64,000 nucleotides of DNA from an uncultured Rhizobium sp. (GTDB taxonomy: Bacteria; Pseudomonadota; Alphaproteobacteria; Rhizobiales; Rhizobiaceae): NCBI GenBank assembly GCA_945952045.1, contig CAMFHE010000017.1, positions 41,632-105,631 on the forward strand, given 5' to 3'. Below the pieces are notes generated by a model. That model saw nothing but the letters and a program-made list of their open reading frames with translations, had not been told where the DNA came from and ran no database searches. The first letter of the stretch is position 1. Each line of letters opens with the position of its first letter. Shown here in pieces: positions 27,286 through 35,968 of this stretch. The position numbers and the translations under genes are program-made.

Positions 27286-28215
27286 ATGATGAGCAGCGAG
27301 CCGGGGCATGCGCATTCCGATGGAGATCACGACCACCAACACGGAGCCGAGGTGACGCAATCGAACGAGCGCCGGATCAGGCTCGTGTTCATCCTGACCG
27401 CCGGTTATGCGCTGGTGCAGGCGATTGGTGGCTGGCTTGCAGGTTCTCTTGCGCTGATCGCGGACGCCGGACACATGGTCTCGGATTCGGCGGCCCTGCT
27501 GCTTGCGCTGGTGGCCTATCGTGTGGCGCGCTGGCCGATCGATGCGCAGCGGACTTACGGCTTTCACCGTGTCCGGGTCCTGGCTGCCCTTGCCAACGGC
27601 GCGACCCTTCTGTTGCTCGTCGCATGGATCGCCTGGGAAGCGGTGCAGCGCATCAACCAGCCCGCGGAGATCCTCGCCGGTCCGATGCTCGTTGTCGCGA
27701 CCATCGGTCTCCTCGTGAACCTTGTCGGCGCCTATGCGCTATGGTCCGGCGACAGCGGTGACAGCAACCTGCGCGGCGCGCTTCTTCACGTCGTCGGCGA
27801 CCTTCTCGGATCGGTCGGCGCCATTGCTGCGGCCATCGGCATCATGCTCACCGGATGGAGCATCCTTGACCCACTTCTCTCGGTGCTGGTCGCCGGCCTC
27901 GTCATCCGCTCGGCCTGGGGGCTGGTTTCCGATTCCATCCGCGTGCTCCTGCAGGCCACGCCGAAAGGCATCAATGCCGATGAAATCGAAGCGGGCCTGC
28001 AGAATCTACCGGGCATCGCCGAGGCGGGCCACTTCCATGCATGGACCTTGACGGACGAAAGCATCGTCGCGACCGTCCACGTCAGCCCTAAGGAGGGGAT
28101 CGACCCATTGACCCTGCCGTCGGTCGTCGCGTCCTTTCTCAAGGAAGGGCACGGCATCGATCATGTCACGGTCCAGGTGGACCCGCGGGGCGCGCTTCTC
28201 GCCCGGCACGCGTGA
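27286..28215 (+). CDS. Cation diffusion facilitator (CzcD/ZitB-type exporter)
   Basis: The 309-aa protein has a His-rich start (HAHSDGDHDHQHG), six transmembrane segments and the paired CDF metal sites: HMVSD in segment 2 and HVVGD in segment 5. The C-terminal cytoplasmic domain (GLQNLPGIAEAGHFHAWTLTDESIVATVHVSP) is the ferredoxin-like dimer domain. It should export Zn, Co, Cd or Ni by proton antiport. It is convergent with the DUF882 gene, 13 bp apart, and next to other metal genes. Confidence 0.92.
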   Translation: MMSSEPGHAHSDGDHDHQHGAEVTQSNERRIRLVFILTAGYALVQAIGGWLAGSLALIADAGHMVSDSAALLLALVAYRVARWPIDAQRTYGFHRVRVLAALANGATLLLLVAWIAWEAVQRINQPAEILAGPMLVVATIGLLVNLVGAYALWSGDSGDSNLRGALLHVVGDLLGSVGAIAAAIGIMLTGWSILDPLLSVLVAGLVIRSAWGLVSDSIRVLLQATPKGINADEIEAGLQNLPGIAEAGHFHAWTLTDESIVATVHVSPKEGIDPLTLPSVVASFLKEGHGIDHVTVQVDPRGALLARHA

Positions 28216-28228
28216 TCGTGCCCTTCAA

Positions 28229-29482
28229 TCAGCCGTCTGATCCAAATCGATCCTGGTTGAAGGTGCTCGACGCATCAAGTGCCCGCGTCGTTTGCGAACC
28301 GCGTCGCGTATCTTCGACGCTTGCGACGGCACGCCGCAGGCTAGCCGGAAGCGTCAGCCGTTCAAGCGTTTCGGCCGGTGCAAGCGCCCAATCGAGCATC
28401 GCCTTGCCCGAAACCGTCCATGCGCTCGGCTGGTGACGATCGAGAAGGCCGGATTCGGCGACGGCGGGCTGGCGCAATATCCGCCCCGTCATGCCGAGGC
28501 CTCCCATGGCCTTGAACGTCGAGGAGGGAATGAAAGCGGAGGTGTTTACGCTCACAACGCGTTCGATTTCAGCCGCTCGAAACGTCGGGAGCGGAGCGCT
28601 GATGCTCGCCAGGTCGAAGAACGCCGGTTGTTCGACGGTCATTTGGCCCGCGGCCTGCATTTCGAGCGCTTTTTCCGCGCGGCTTTTGCGTGTCGGCAGC
28701 AACGCGGTCACGAGACTGTTCGGGGAGGTGTCATCTTCGGACAGGGCAGCGCCGGCGGAGCTCGCGGCCACGATTGATTTCGAGCTGACGCGTCGCTTGT
28801 AGTCCACCATGGCCACGTTGTAGCCGGGCAGGGGGCGACCATCGGCGGGAACGTGCAGTGTCTTGCCGTTCGGGAAGATGCGCACAAGCTCTTGACGCGA
28901 CATCCGTGGCCAGGCGCGCACATTGCCGACATCGAGATGCATGAAGGGCGAGCCCGATTTCGGATAGTAGCCGACGCCGCCGACCTGCATCTGCATGGCG
29001 ACGGCCCTGAGCTTCGCCAGCTTCACGCCCGGGATGAAGAAATCCATCGCCTTGCCGAGCGTATGCTGGCTGTTCTTGGCGACGCCGGAACTGCGCGAAC
29101 GACCGCGCAGCATGTTGTTGGTGGCAGGCGAACGGTAGGCGGAGACGACGTGGATGTAGTCCTTCGCGCCGCTGCGCTGGTAGACTTCCCAGACGAGATC
29201 GAGCAGGCGTGGGTCCATCCGGGCCGGCTCGTTCCGGCGCCAGTCGCGCAGGAGGCGGTTGACCTGCGCCAGCCCTTTCGGATCGAACTTGCCGTCGCGC
29301 TTGAAGGTGATGTTCGCCCGCTCGCCGGTATGCGTGAAGAACAGTTTCAGCGACCGATCTTCCGCGGCGGCGGCTGCCGCGCTCAGTGCGAGAGCCGAGG
29401 CAGCGGCGGCTGCGATGGCGGAAGTCCGCGCGACCCAGCGCGCAATCGTCTCGATTGTCTTGCCGGCGGCCGCATGGAGCAT
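28229..29482 (-). CDS. DUF882 / peptidase M15-type murein hydrolase with long C-terminal tail
   Basis: The protein (about 417 aa) has an export signal (ARTSAIAAAAASALALSAAAAAAED) and a DUF882 (YcbK) domain: VVSAYRSPATNNML, SQHTLGKAMDFFIPG and FMHLDVGNVRAWPRMSRQEL supply the His/Asp zinc ligands of LAS/M15 peptidases. It is expected to cut peptide bridges in the cell wall. After about residue 230 comes an extra 190-residue tail rich in Ala and Ser without a known domain. The chosen ATG directly precedes the signal; a GTG at 29548 is the longest option. Confidence 0.82.
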   Translation of the reverse strand: MLHAAAGKTIETIARWVARTSAIAAAAASALALSAAAAAAEDRSLKLFFTHTGERANITFKRDGKFDPKGLAQVNRLLRDWRRNEPARMDPRLLDLVWEVYQRSGAKDYIHVVSAYRSPATNNMLRGRSRSSGVAKNSQHTLGKAMDFFIPGVKLAKLRAVAMQMQVGGVGYYPKSGSPFMHLDVGNVRAWPRMSRQELVRIFPNGKTLHVPADGRPLPGYNVAMVDYKRRVSSKSIVAASSAGAALSEDDTSPNSLVTALLPTRKSRAEKALEMQAAGQMTVEQPAFFDLASISAPLPTFRAAEIERVVSVNTSAFIPSSTFKAMGGLGMTGRILRQPAVAESGLLDRHQPSAWTVSGKAMLDWALAPAETLERLTLPASLRRAVASVEDTRRGSQTTRALDASSTFNQDRFGSDG

Positions 29483-29700
29483 GCATGCGAGAGGCGCAGT
29501 CACAGGATACTCAGACACAGCAGCTCCGATCCAAACGAGATACATCACGGGGCGGCATGAACGTCCCGCCGCGGGTTGCTGGCGGAAATTATGGTCAACA
29601 AAGGTTTAAGAAGTTGTTGATGCCTGTCGCTGTTTGTCGCGATCGAGGAAGGCCGAAAGCGGCGAGATGTGACTTCGCAGCGGCGCGAGCGGCGGGATGA

Positions 29701-29943
29701 TCAACGCCTCGACATCGTACCGCGTTCGCCTTGCATGCTTGACCGTCTGGCATCGGAGAACCAGAGGAAAGCCTCCACGCCGATCACCAAGCCGAGGATG
29801 ACGGATGTGGTCGCGCTGAACATTGCTTCGAGCGCGTTGTGCTCGCTGAGCCAGCAGACAATGCCAAGGGCGAGTTTGACACCCCCGTAGCCGAGGATTG
29901 AGAACAACCCGATCCAGAAGGTGGCCTTTGCGATCCTCGCCAT
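29701..29943 (-). CDS. Small membrane protein (80 aa)
   Basis: Two hydrophobic segments (ATFWIGLFSILGYGGVKLALGIVCWL and MFSATTSVILGLVIGVEAFLWF) flank a short hydrophilic turn. AGGAG lies 6 nt before the ATG, so it is likely translated. No family is recognised. It sits between cell-wall genes, so an envelope role is possible. Confidence 0.6.
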   Translation of the reverse strand: MARIAKATFWIGLFSILGYGGVKLALGIVCWLSEHNALEAMFSATTSVILGLVIGVEAFLWFSDARRSSMQGERGTMSRR

Positions 29944-30137
29944 GGGATACTCCTGGCAAGTGTGTAGCGTGAGCCGAGGTCAAAGGACAATCACACCTGC
30001 TTGTCCCGAAATTGAATGGCGTTGAACGGCCCGACCTCTTGCGATAGCCGATCGCCCGGGCCGCGATCCGGACGATCGGCAGAATTACTATTGGAAGCCG
30101 TTGCCGATGTGCGGTTGGGGAAGTGCGATCTGTGTCG

Positions 30138-30767
30138 TCATGAGACCACCACAACACGGGCTCCTATCGGGACGCGCTCGTACAGGTCTTCGACATGATC
30201 GTTGACCATTCGAATGCAGCCGTTCGAGACCGCCTTGCCGATGGTCCACGGCTCGGTCGTGCCATGGATACGATAGAGTGTGTCTCTGCCGTCTCGAAAC
30301 AAATAGAGTGCCCTGGAGCCCAGTGGATTCTTTGGCCCGCCGGGAACGCCGTCGGCATAGCGCGCATATTTTTTCGGATTGCGCCGGATCATGTTATCGG
30401 TCGGCCGCCAGCTTGGCCATTTCGCCTTGCGCCCGACCGTCGCTGTGCCGGAGAACGCCAGGCCGGCGCGGCCGACACCCACGCCGTAACGGCGGGCAAG
30501 ACCGTCTTCTTCGATGAGATAGAGAAAACGATCCTTCGGCATGACGACGATTGTGCCGACCGCTTCCGGATAAGGAGCGCTCACCAGTTGCGGCAGGAAT
30601 CGCTGATCGATGTCGGTCGTGCGTTTCCTGCCTTGTGCGAAGACGAGCGCGGGGGAGGTGAGCAGAGCGATGGCGGCGAGACCGAAGGTCCGCCGGTACA
30701 GGACCGGCGAGTTCGGCTGCTCCGTTGCTGAGATGTGTTCGTTGTCGGGGTGTGAGAGGCGTTTCAT
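30138..30767 (-). CDS. L,D-transpeptidase (YkuD family)
   Basis: The 209-aa protein has a signal segment (RRTFGLAAIALLTSPALVFAQ) and a YkuD domain ending in IHGTTEPWTIGKAVSNGCIRMVNDHVEDLYERV, with the catalytic H...SxGC. It forms 3-3 crosslinks in peptidoglycan or attaches proteins to it. ATG 30767 has AAGGAAC upstream. It is one of three L,D-transpeptidase-type genes within 3.5 kb; the closest in sequence is the one at 32820. Confidence 0.9.
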   Translation of the reverse strand: MKRLSHPDNEHISATEQPNSPVLYRRTFGLAAIALLTSPALVFAQGRKRTTDIDQRFLPQLVSAPYPEAVGTIVVMPKDRFLYLIEEDGLARRYGVGVGRAGLAFSGTATVGRKAKWPSWRPTDNMIRRNPKKYARYADGVPGGPKNPLGSRALYLFRDGRDTLYRIHGTTEPWTIGKAVSNGCIRMVNDHVEDLYERVPIGARVVVVS

Positions 30768-30911
30768 GAAAGTGTTCCTTGGCACGGGCAGGGCTCGCGT
30801 GGCAGCCTCTGCAATCGGCAATGAAATCGGAGAGATTGCGGGAGCGGCCAAGCGCGCGCAGCGGCCGCGTCATTGAAGATCGCGCGGCGCGCGCGGGCAT
30901 CTCCGGTTGAC

Positions 30912-31232
30912 TCAAACCGAGCGAGGGGGAGGTAAAATCAGCCGGACCGGAACGGATTGTTGCGTATCGAACGCCTGATTGGGGTGAAGCCGGTGAAGTT
31001 GCGCAGCCACCGGCCAAAACCACGCGACCAGCCAGCCGCAGGCTTCGTGACAGGTGTCTGCGGGTGCTTGCTGGCCAGTCCCCCCATAATCGTCGCTTAT
31101 CTCGGAAAGTTTTGCGGTATCTTGCAATGCTTCAAATGGCGCGTGGCTGCGAGATACGGCTGTCGCGGTTGCTATTCCGATGACGAGTGACATCAAGAGG
31201 ATGATGAACATTTTCAAGAATGCGCGGTGCAT
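30912..31232 (-). CDS. Small secreted protein with Cys pair
   Basis: The 106-aa protein has a hydrophobic N-terminus (MFIILLMSLVIGIATATAVS), the motif DTCHEACGWLVAWFWPVAAQL and a tail ending SVPVRLILPPPRSV. The plan (signal, CxxxC, proline-rich end) is like those of the products at 12086 and 14090. Family not recognised; a metal link is inferred from context only. Confidence 0.5.
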   Translation of the reverse strand: MHRAFLKMFIILLMSLVIGIATATAVSRSHAPFEALQDTAKLSEISDDYGGTGQQAPADTCHEACGWLVAWFWPVAAQLHRLHPNQAFDTQQSVPVRLILPPPRSV

Positions 31233-31585
31233 GCGCCTGACGCCTGGATCGTTCTGGTCTCGGGAGAGAGTCTCACGGCACTGTGCTTAACAATCGGTTA
31301 TCACGGGCCTTCACGATTTTGTTTGCGCGATGGAATGAATTGTTGGAATTGCGCGCTTTCGCGCACTTGAACCTCAAGCGGGTAGAGGCTTTATGATCCG
31401 GCTCCTGTGATTTGGAGACAACATGTTCAGGCGGCAAATTCCGGGTTCGTCCGCGGTGGGCTTCACCTTGCTTTTCGAAAACCGTCACGGACACGCGCAT
31501 AACGTCGAAGGCGAGGAATAGCGTAAGGCTATCATTTCCTTCATTGCAAGCTCGTTCCCTGTGTACTCTCTTATTTCGGCATCTC
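31233..31585. other. Intergenic region upstream of the YafK-type gene
   Basis: About 350 bp between divergent genes. An ORF can be extended from the YafK-like gene back to 31412, but that extension is Arg/Ser-rich and precedes a clear lipoprotein signal, so it is not taken as coding. No strong hairpin or operator was found. Confidence 0.5.
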
Positions 31586-32626
31586 ATGCGGTCGCTCTGT
31601 TCTCTCCTGGCAAAATTCCTCGCCCCTTCTCTCATCGCGATCACGCTATCGGGATGCGTTGCCATGGAGCTTGCCGAACTCTCCAGCGAGCCGCCGAAGC
31701 TTTCCGCCGCCGTCGTGGCCGCGATGGCGAAGAAGGGTATGCGGCCTGAGGATCCTGTCCTTGTGCGGATATTCAAGCAGGAGAGTGAGCTGGAGGTCTG
31801 GAAGGCGGATGCATCAGGCCGTTACAAGCTCTTCAAGACCTATCCGATGTGCCGCTGGTCCGGCAAACTCGGCCCCAAGACGAAAGAAGGCGATCGCCAG
31901 GCGCCGGAAGGCTTCTATCATGTCTCGGCCGGCATGCTGAATCCGCAGTCGCAATACTATGTCTCGTTCAATCTCGGTTATCCCAACCGTCTTGAAGCTG
32001 CGCTCGGCTACACCGGTGAGGCGCTGATGGTCCATGGCGCCTGCTCGTCGTCGGGTTGCTACGCCATGACCGATCAGGGCGTCGGCGAGATCTATGCAAT
32101 CGCTCAGAAGGCGCTGCAAAGCGGTCAGGACCGCTTTCAGGTCCAGGCCTATCCGTTTCGCATGACCGCGGAGAACCTTGCCAAGCATCGAGGGGATCCG
32201 AACATGCCGTTCTGGCTCACCCTCAAGGAGGGCTACGACCAATTCGCTTTTTCGAAGCGCCAGCCGAAGGTCGCCGCCTGCGAACGGCGCTATGTGTTCA
32301 ACAGGGAGTTCGAGGGGGGCGATCCGCGCAATCCGCTCGCCGCCTGTCCGGTATCGTCCAGCGGGGCTTCGGCCGACCTCCTGTCAATGGTGGCGACGGA
32401 GCGTGGCAAGGTGGATGCGGCGCTTGCCGCCGAAAAGTCGGCCGCGGCGCTCGCTTATGTAGACGGCGGCATGCATCCAAGCTTCCGGGCTCTTTTGAAG
32501 AAACAGGGGGCCTCGAAGCTGGCGGAGGATATCTCGATCATAAAATATCCGGTCAGTCGGCCGGAGGCCGCGCTTGCCGATCCCTATTCGGGCACGTCTG
32601 CTGTCAGCGGGGCGTCGGATGACTGA
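31586..32626 (+). CDS. L,D-transpeptidase-family lipoprotein (YafK-like)
   Basis: The 346-aa protein starts MRSLCSLLAKFLAPSLIAITLSGC, a lipoprotein signal with lipobox LSGC. The catalytic motif VHGACSSSGCYAMTD near residue 150 is the H-x-x-x-SSGC form of the YafK/DpaA group, some of which hydrolyse rather than form links between Braun-type lipoprotein and peptidoglycan. The C-terminal third has no known domain. The stop overlaps the next small gene (ATGACTGA). Confidence 0.85.
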   Translation: MRSLCSLLAKFLAPSLIAITLSGCVAMELAELSSEPPKLSAAVVAAMAKKGMRPEDPVLVRIFKQESELEVWKADASGRYKLFKTYPMCRWSGKLGPKTKEGDRQAPEGFYHVSAGMLNPQSQYYVSFNLGYPNRLEAALGYTGEALMVHGACSSSGCYAMTDQGVGEIYAIAQKALQSGQDRFQVQAYPFRMTAENLAKHRGDPNMPFWLTLKEGYDQFAFSKRQPKVAACERRYVFNREFEGGDPRNPLAACPVSSSGASADLLSMVATERGKVDAALAAEKSAAALAYVDGGMHPSFRALLKKQGASKLAEDISIIKYPVSRPEAALADPYSGTSAVSGASDD

Positions 32627-32795
32627 TCCAAGTGACGTTCGACAGCGTGCGCGGATGATCCGGCGGAAGAACCGCGTCATGCTTTTTGTTCTGCTGGGCT
32701 TCGTAGTCTCTGTCATTGCCTACAGCGCTTTTCACATTCGCAGCGAAATGAAGATGTCGACGCCGGCGGCAGCTGCTGCTGAAACCGGTAAATAG
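32619..32795 (+). CDS. Small single-span membrane protein (58 aa)
   Basis: The ATG is inside the last codons of the YafK-like gene, giving coupled translation. It encodes a basic start (RQRARMIRRKNR), one hydrophobic segment (VMLFVLLGFVVSVIAYSAF) and a short periplasmic end. Function unknown; coupling suggests an accessory factor for the cell-wall enzymes. Confidence 0.6.
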   Translation: MTDPSDVRQRARMIRRKNRVMLFVLLGFVVSVIAYSAFHIRSEMKMSTPAAAAAETGK

Positions 32796-32819
32796 CCGGC
32801 GTCGAGAAAAGGGACGAAC

Positions 32820-33509
32820 ATGCTTGAAGACACCAACACCGTCGCGCGCCGTGGATTTCTTCTCGGGACGCTTTCCATGGCGCTGGCGGCCTGTTCCACG
32901 ACATCCCCCTCCGCAGTGCCCAGCGTCGCACGCCGTCCGATGGGCGTGCCGAGCGAAGAGGAACTGGCGGCTCGCTATGCCGCGATGGAGGATGGCGGTC
33001 ATCAACTGCCGGCAGTTCCCTTCCGGCAAATCGATCCAAAGTTCTACCGCCAGCGTGTTGTCAACACGACGGGCGAGCCAGCCGGCACTGTGGTGGTCGA
33101 CACCGGTTCGAAATTTCTCTATGTCGTGGAGCCTGGCGGCACGGCGATGCGCTATGGCGTCGGGCTTGGCCGCGCCGGATTTGCCTGGGAAGGCGAGGGG
33201 GTTATCCAGTGGCGCCAGAAGTGGCCGCGCTGGAAGCCGCCGGCGGAAATGATCGCGCGCCAACCCGAGCTTGCGAAGTTCTCTGTCGAGAACGGCGGAC
33301 AGGAGCCCGGGCCGAACAATGCGCTCGGCGCCCGCGCGCTCTACATCTTCCAGAATGGCGAGGACACGCTTTACCGTCTGCACGGAACGCGTGAGTGGAA
33401 CTCTATAGGGAAAGCCGTCTCCTCCGGCTGCGTGCGGTTGATCAATCAGGATGTCATCGACCTCTACACCCGCGTGCCTTCCAAGGCACGCATTGTCGTC
33501 CGCACCTAG
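32820..33509 (+). CDS. L,D-transpeptidase (ErfK/YbiS/YnhG type)
   Basis: The 229-aa protein has VARRGFLLGTLSMALAAC, which reads as a Tat signal ending in a lipobox. The YkuD domain runs from TVVVDTGSKFLYVVEPGGTAMRYGVGLGRAGF to LHGTREWNSIGKAVSSGCVRLINQDVIDLYTRV, with catalytic H and SxGC. It follows the small membrane protein by 24 bp, and lspA starts 3 bp after its stop. That order makes sense if the lipid-modified proteins here are matured by the local signal peptidase II. Confidence 0.9.
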   Translation: MLEDTNTVARRGFLLGTLSMALAACSTTSPSAVPSVARRPMGVPSEEELAARYAAMEDGGHQLPAVPFRQIDPKFYRQRVVNTTGEPAGTVVVDTGSKFLYVVEPGGTAMRYGVGLGRAGFAWEGEGVIQWRQKWPRWKPPAEMIARQPELAKFSVENGGQEPGPNNALGARALYIFQNGEDTLYRLHGTREWNSIGKAVSSGCVRLINQDVIDLYTRVPSKARIVVRT

Positions 33510-33512
33510 ATC

Positions 33513-34019
33513 ATGCGGTTGGTAGTTGAAAGAAAATGCGAATTCGCCGCCTTGTTTGCGTTCGGCGCCGCAATCTTCCTCGTGGACATCGCTCTCAAGC
33601 ACTTCATGGTCAAAGTGGTGATGGACCCGCCGCGGATCATTCCCGTGACGCCGTTCTTCAATCTCGTGCTCGTCTACAATCCCGGCGTCAGCTTCGGAAT
33701 GTTCGCCGAATGGATATCGGCGGCGCCACAGCTTTTTGCCGTTCTGAAAGCATGCATCGTTGCCGGGCTCCTGTCCTGGGCCGCTTTTTCGCGCCGGATG
33801 GCCGAGCGGCTGGCACTGTGCATGGTCGCAGGAGGAGCGATGGGCAATCTCGTCGACCGGTATGCCGACGGCCACGTCACCGACTATCTGGATTTCTATG
33901 CGGGACAGTGGCATTGGCCATCGTTCAACCTTGCCGATGTGGCTATCGTGGCTGGTGCGGGCCTCATGATCGTTGTTGCTTCTTTCCAAAGAGACACTGC
34001 AACGAGCCAATCATCATGA
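33513..34019 (+). CDS. lspA: Signal peptidase II
   Basis: The 168-aa membrane protein has four hydrophobic segments and both catalytic aspartates in their conserved contexts, GNLVDRYADGHVTDYLDF and FNLADVAI. It cleaves lipoprotein signal peptides at the lipobox Cys. It is an additional copy on an accessory replicon, in the same run as two lipobox-containing cell-wall enzymes. Accessory lspA genes are also known in metal-resistance islands. Confidence 0.93.
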   Translation: MRLVVERKCEFAALFAFGAAIFLVDIALKHFMVKVVMDPPRIIPVTPFFNLVLVYNPGVSFGMFAEWISAAPQLFAVLKACIVAGLLSWAAFSRRMAERLALCMVAGGAMGNLVDRYADGHVTDYLDFYAGQWHWPSFNLADVAIVAGAGLMIVVASFQRDTATSQSS

Positions 34020-34052
34020 AAGCTTGGCGGCCGGAGCCACCTGCTCGACACC

Positions 34053-35372
34053 CTACGGCCTTGAGGGCCACTCTGGATGCAGCCGATCGATGACGACGGC
34101 ATGGGTGTGGCGATGTCCGCCACGCCGTGCTCCTTCCGCAAGGTGCAGGTGATTGGCAGGCAGGTCGTCGTGGTCGTGTTCGATCTCGGCATTGTCGTCC
34201 GATGGCCATAGCACCATCGCGGCGGCGAGGCCGGATGTCGCGAGGAGTGCGAGGCAAAGGACGGCTGCGGACAGGCCGATCGTCGCGCCGAGCCAACCGG
34301 CGAGCGGATAGGTGATAAGCCAGGCGGCGTGGGAGAGTGCGAAATGCGCCGCGAACAGAGCCGGACGGTCTTCCGCGTGCGCGGATCGCCGCAACAGCCG
34401 GCCCGAGGGCGTCTGGGCGATCGAATAGCCGATGCCGAGGAGACACCAGAGCGGCAAAAGCGTGCGGATGCTGCCGACGGCCGAGGCTGCCAGAAGCCCG
34501 GCAATCAGGATCGCCGCTCCAGCCAGCATGACCGGGCGGTCGGGAACGGTGTCGAGGAGTTTCGGAAGGAAGAGCGCCGCCAGCATCGAGCCGCCGCCGA
34601 ACGCCGCGAGCGCGAGCGCCGTGCTTTCCTGGGTCAGGCCGAAGGTGGACTGCACGATCACGACCGTGTTGACGATCACCATCGAACCGGCGGCCGAGAC
34701 CGCAAGGCAAATCGCGAGAAGGCCGCGCAGCCGCGGTGTTGCCAGATAAAGACGGAGGCCCCGCGTGGTCCGTTCGTAGATGCTTCGCCGCTCAGTCTTC
34801 GAAGGTGCGGGAAGCACGACAGAGACGACGAGCGCCGAGGATACGAGAAAGCCGATGACGGTGCCGGCGAACAGCGAATGGAAAGAGATAACCGTCAGGA
34901 GCGCTGCAGCCAAGGCGGGGCTGATGAGACTTTCGAGGTCATAGGCGAGCCGGGAGAGCGACAGTGCTCGCGTATAGTCCTTTTCGTCCGGCAGCACCTC
35001 GGGGATCGTCGCCTGGAAGGCCGGGGTGAAGGCGGCTGAAGCCGATTGCAGGACGAAGATCAGGACGTAGACCTGCCAGACCTCGGTGACGAAGGGCAGG
35101 CAGAGGGCGACGGCGGCGCGTACAAGGTCGAGTGCGACCAGCAGCGGCCGCCGTGGAAGCACTTCCGCGAAGGCGCCCGCGATCGGTGCGATGCCGACAT
35201 AGGCGATCATCTTGATGGCGAGTGCCGTACCCAGCACCGCGCCGGCGTCAGGTCCGGCGATCTCGTAGGCCAGCAGGCCGAGGGCGACCGTCGCCAGGCC
35301 CGTCCCGACCAGCGCGACGACCTGCGCCAGAAAGAGGTGGCGATAGGTTCGATTCTGGAGGACGCCGAGCAT
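34053..35372 (-). CDS. MFS exporter with His-rich tail (probable Ni/Co or other metal efflux)
   Basis: The 439-aa protein has 10-12 transmembrane segments of the MFS_3/NreB type (FLAQVVALVGTGLATVALGLLAYEIAG at the start). After the last segment it ends in a His-rich cytoplasmic tail (HDHDDLPANHLHLAEGARRGGHRHTHAVVIDRLH), as in nickel exporters such as NreB. It starts 15 bp after the CsoR-type repressor stop and is on the same transcript, so the repressor probably senses the exported metal. Confidence 0.85.
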   Translation of the reverse strand: MLGVLQNRTYRHLFLAQVVALVGTGLATVALGLLAYEIAGPDAGAVLGTALAIKMIAYVGIAPIAGAFAEVLPRRPLLVALDLVRAAVALCLPFVTEVWQVYVLIFVLQSASAAFTPAFQATIPEVLPDEKDYTRALSLSRLAYDLESLISPALAAALLTVISFHSLFAGTVIGFLVSSALVVSVVLPAPSKTERRSIYERTTRGLRLYLATPRLRGLLAICLAVSAAGSMVIVNTVVIVQSTFGLTQESTALALAAFGGGSMLAALFLPKLLDTVPDRPVMLAGAAILIAGLLAASAVGSIRTLLPLWCLLGIGYSIAQTPSGRLLRRSAHAEDRPALFAAHFALSHAAWLITYPLAGWLGATIGLSAAVLCLALLATSGLAAAMVLWPSDDNAEIEHDHDDLPANHLHLAEGARRGGHRHTHAVVIDRLHPEWPSRP

Positions 35373-35387
35373 GCTGTTTCCGATCGG

Positions 35388-35663
35388 TCAGAGATATTTG
35401 GTGATCGCCTTGAACTCGGCCATGGCGCTTCGCTGGTCGGCAGGCAGGGGGCCGACTGCATCCTCGAGGCAATGGTCGAGATGGTCCTGGATCAGCGCGC
35501 GCTTGGCGTTGGTGACCGCCTTTTCGACGGCATGAAGCTGTTGTGCGAGATCGAGGCAAGGCCGTCCGTCCTCGATCATGGCGATGATGCTCTTCAGATG
35601 CCCTTCGGCCCGCTTCAGCCGCTTGACGATCTCGGGATGGGTCTCGTGCCTGTGCTCGCTCAT
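35388..35663 (-). CDS. CsoR/RcnR/FrmR-family metal-sensing repressor
   Basis: The 91-aa all-helical protein has the family start EIVKRLKRAEGHLKSIIAMIEDGRPCLDLAQQLHAVEKAV. The ligand positions read C36, H61 and C65, the same set as copper-sensing CsoR and nickel-sensing InrS, with extra His at 4, 6, 9 and 64. RcnR/FrmR members differ at the last position. With a His-tailed exporter downstream, nickel or copper is the likely signal. A G/C-tract inverted repeat lies just upstream of its start. Confidence 0.9.
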   Translation of the reverse strand: MSEHRHETHPEIVKRLKRAEGHLKSIIAMIEDGRPCLDLAQQLHAVEKAVTNAKRALIQDHLDHCLEDAVGPLPADQRSAMAEFKAITKYL

Positions 35664-35673
35664 ATCCTTAGCC

Positions 35674-35692
35674 TATCCCCCTGGAGGGGATA
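35674..35692. promoter_or_regulatory. Operator of the CsoR-type repressor
   Basis: TATCCCC-CTGGA-GGGGATA is a perfect 7-bp inverted repeat with a 5-bp centre, 11 bp upstream of the repressor start. AT-flanked G/C tracts are the usual sites for CsoR/RcnR proteins, which change DNA shape from A-like to B-like. Metal binding should release the repressor and switch on the exporter. Confidence 0.75.
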
Positions 35693-35733
35693 TTGCAATC
35701 AAGGATGCGAGATCAATGACCGCTCATTTGAAC

Positions 35734-35968
35734 CTACAGCCAGCGCCGCACCCGGCGTTTGTAGGTCAGATAGGGTTCGCCGAGATCGCGCGCGAGAACC
35801 CGTTCCTCCACCTGGACCTGAAGAACGACGGCGACGATCAGCGCGAGCGCCGCGCAGAGCTGCGGGAGAGTGGGAAAGATGAGGACAAGGCCGGTAAACA
35901 GCGCGATCTGTCCGACGAAGACGGGATTGCGTGACCATGCGAACGGTCCCGTATCGACGATGGCGCCG
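35734..35968 (-). pseudogene. Isoprenylcysteine methyltransferase-like (ICMT/PEMT) C-terminal fragment
   Basis: IVDTGPFAWSRNPVFVGQIALFTGLVLIFPTLPQLCAALALIVAVVLQVQVEERVLARDLGEPYLTYKRRVRRWL matches the C-terminal half of ICMT-like membrane methyltransferases (GPFxxSRNPxYxG and the final EERxL...YxxYxxxVRR). The N-terminal membrane segments are absent and uvrD sequence begins directly upstream near 35968. Confidence 0.75.

Noticed and set aside
31412..31585. 58-residue N-terminal extension of the YafK-like lipoprotein
   Set aside because: The lipoprotein signal beginning at 31586 would be internal; the extension has no ribosome binding site or coding character.
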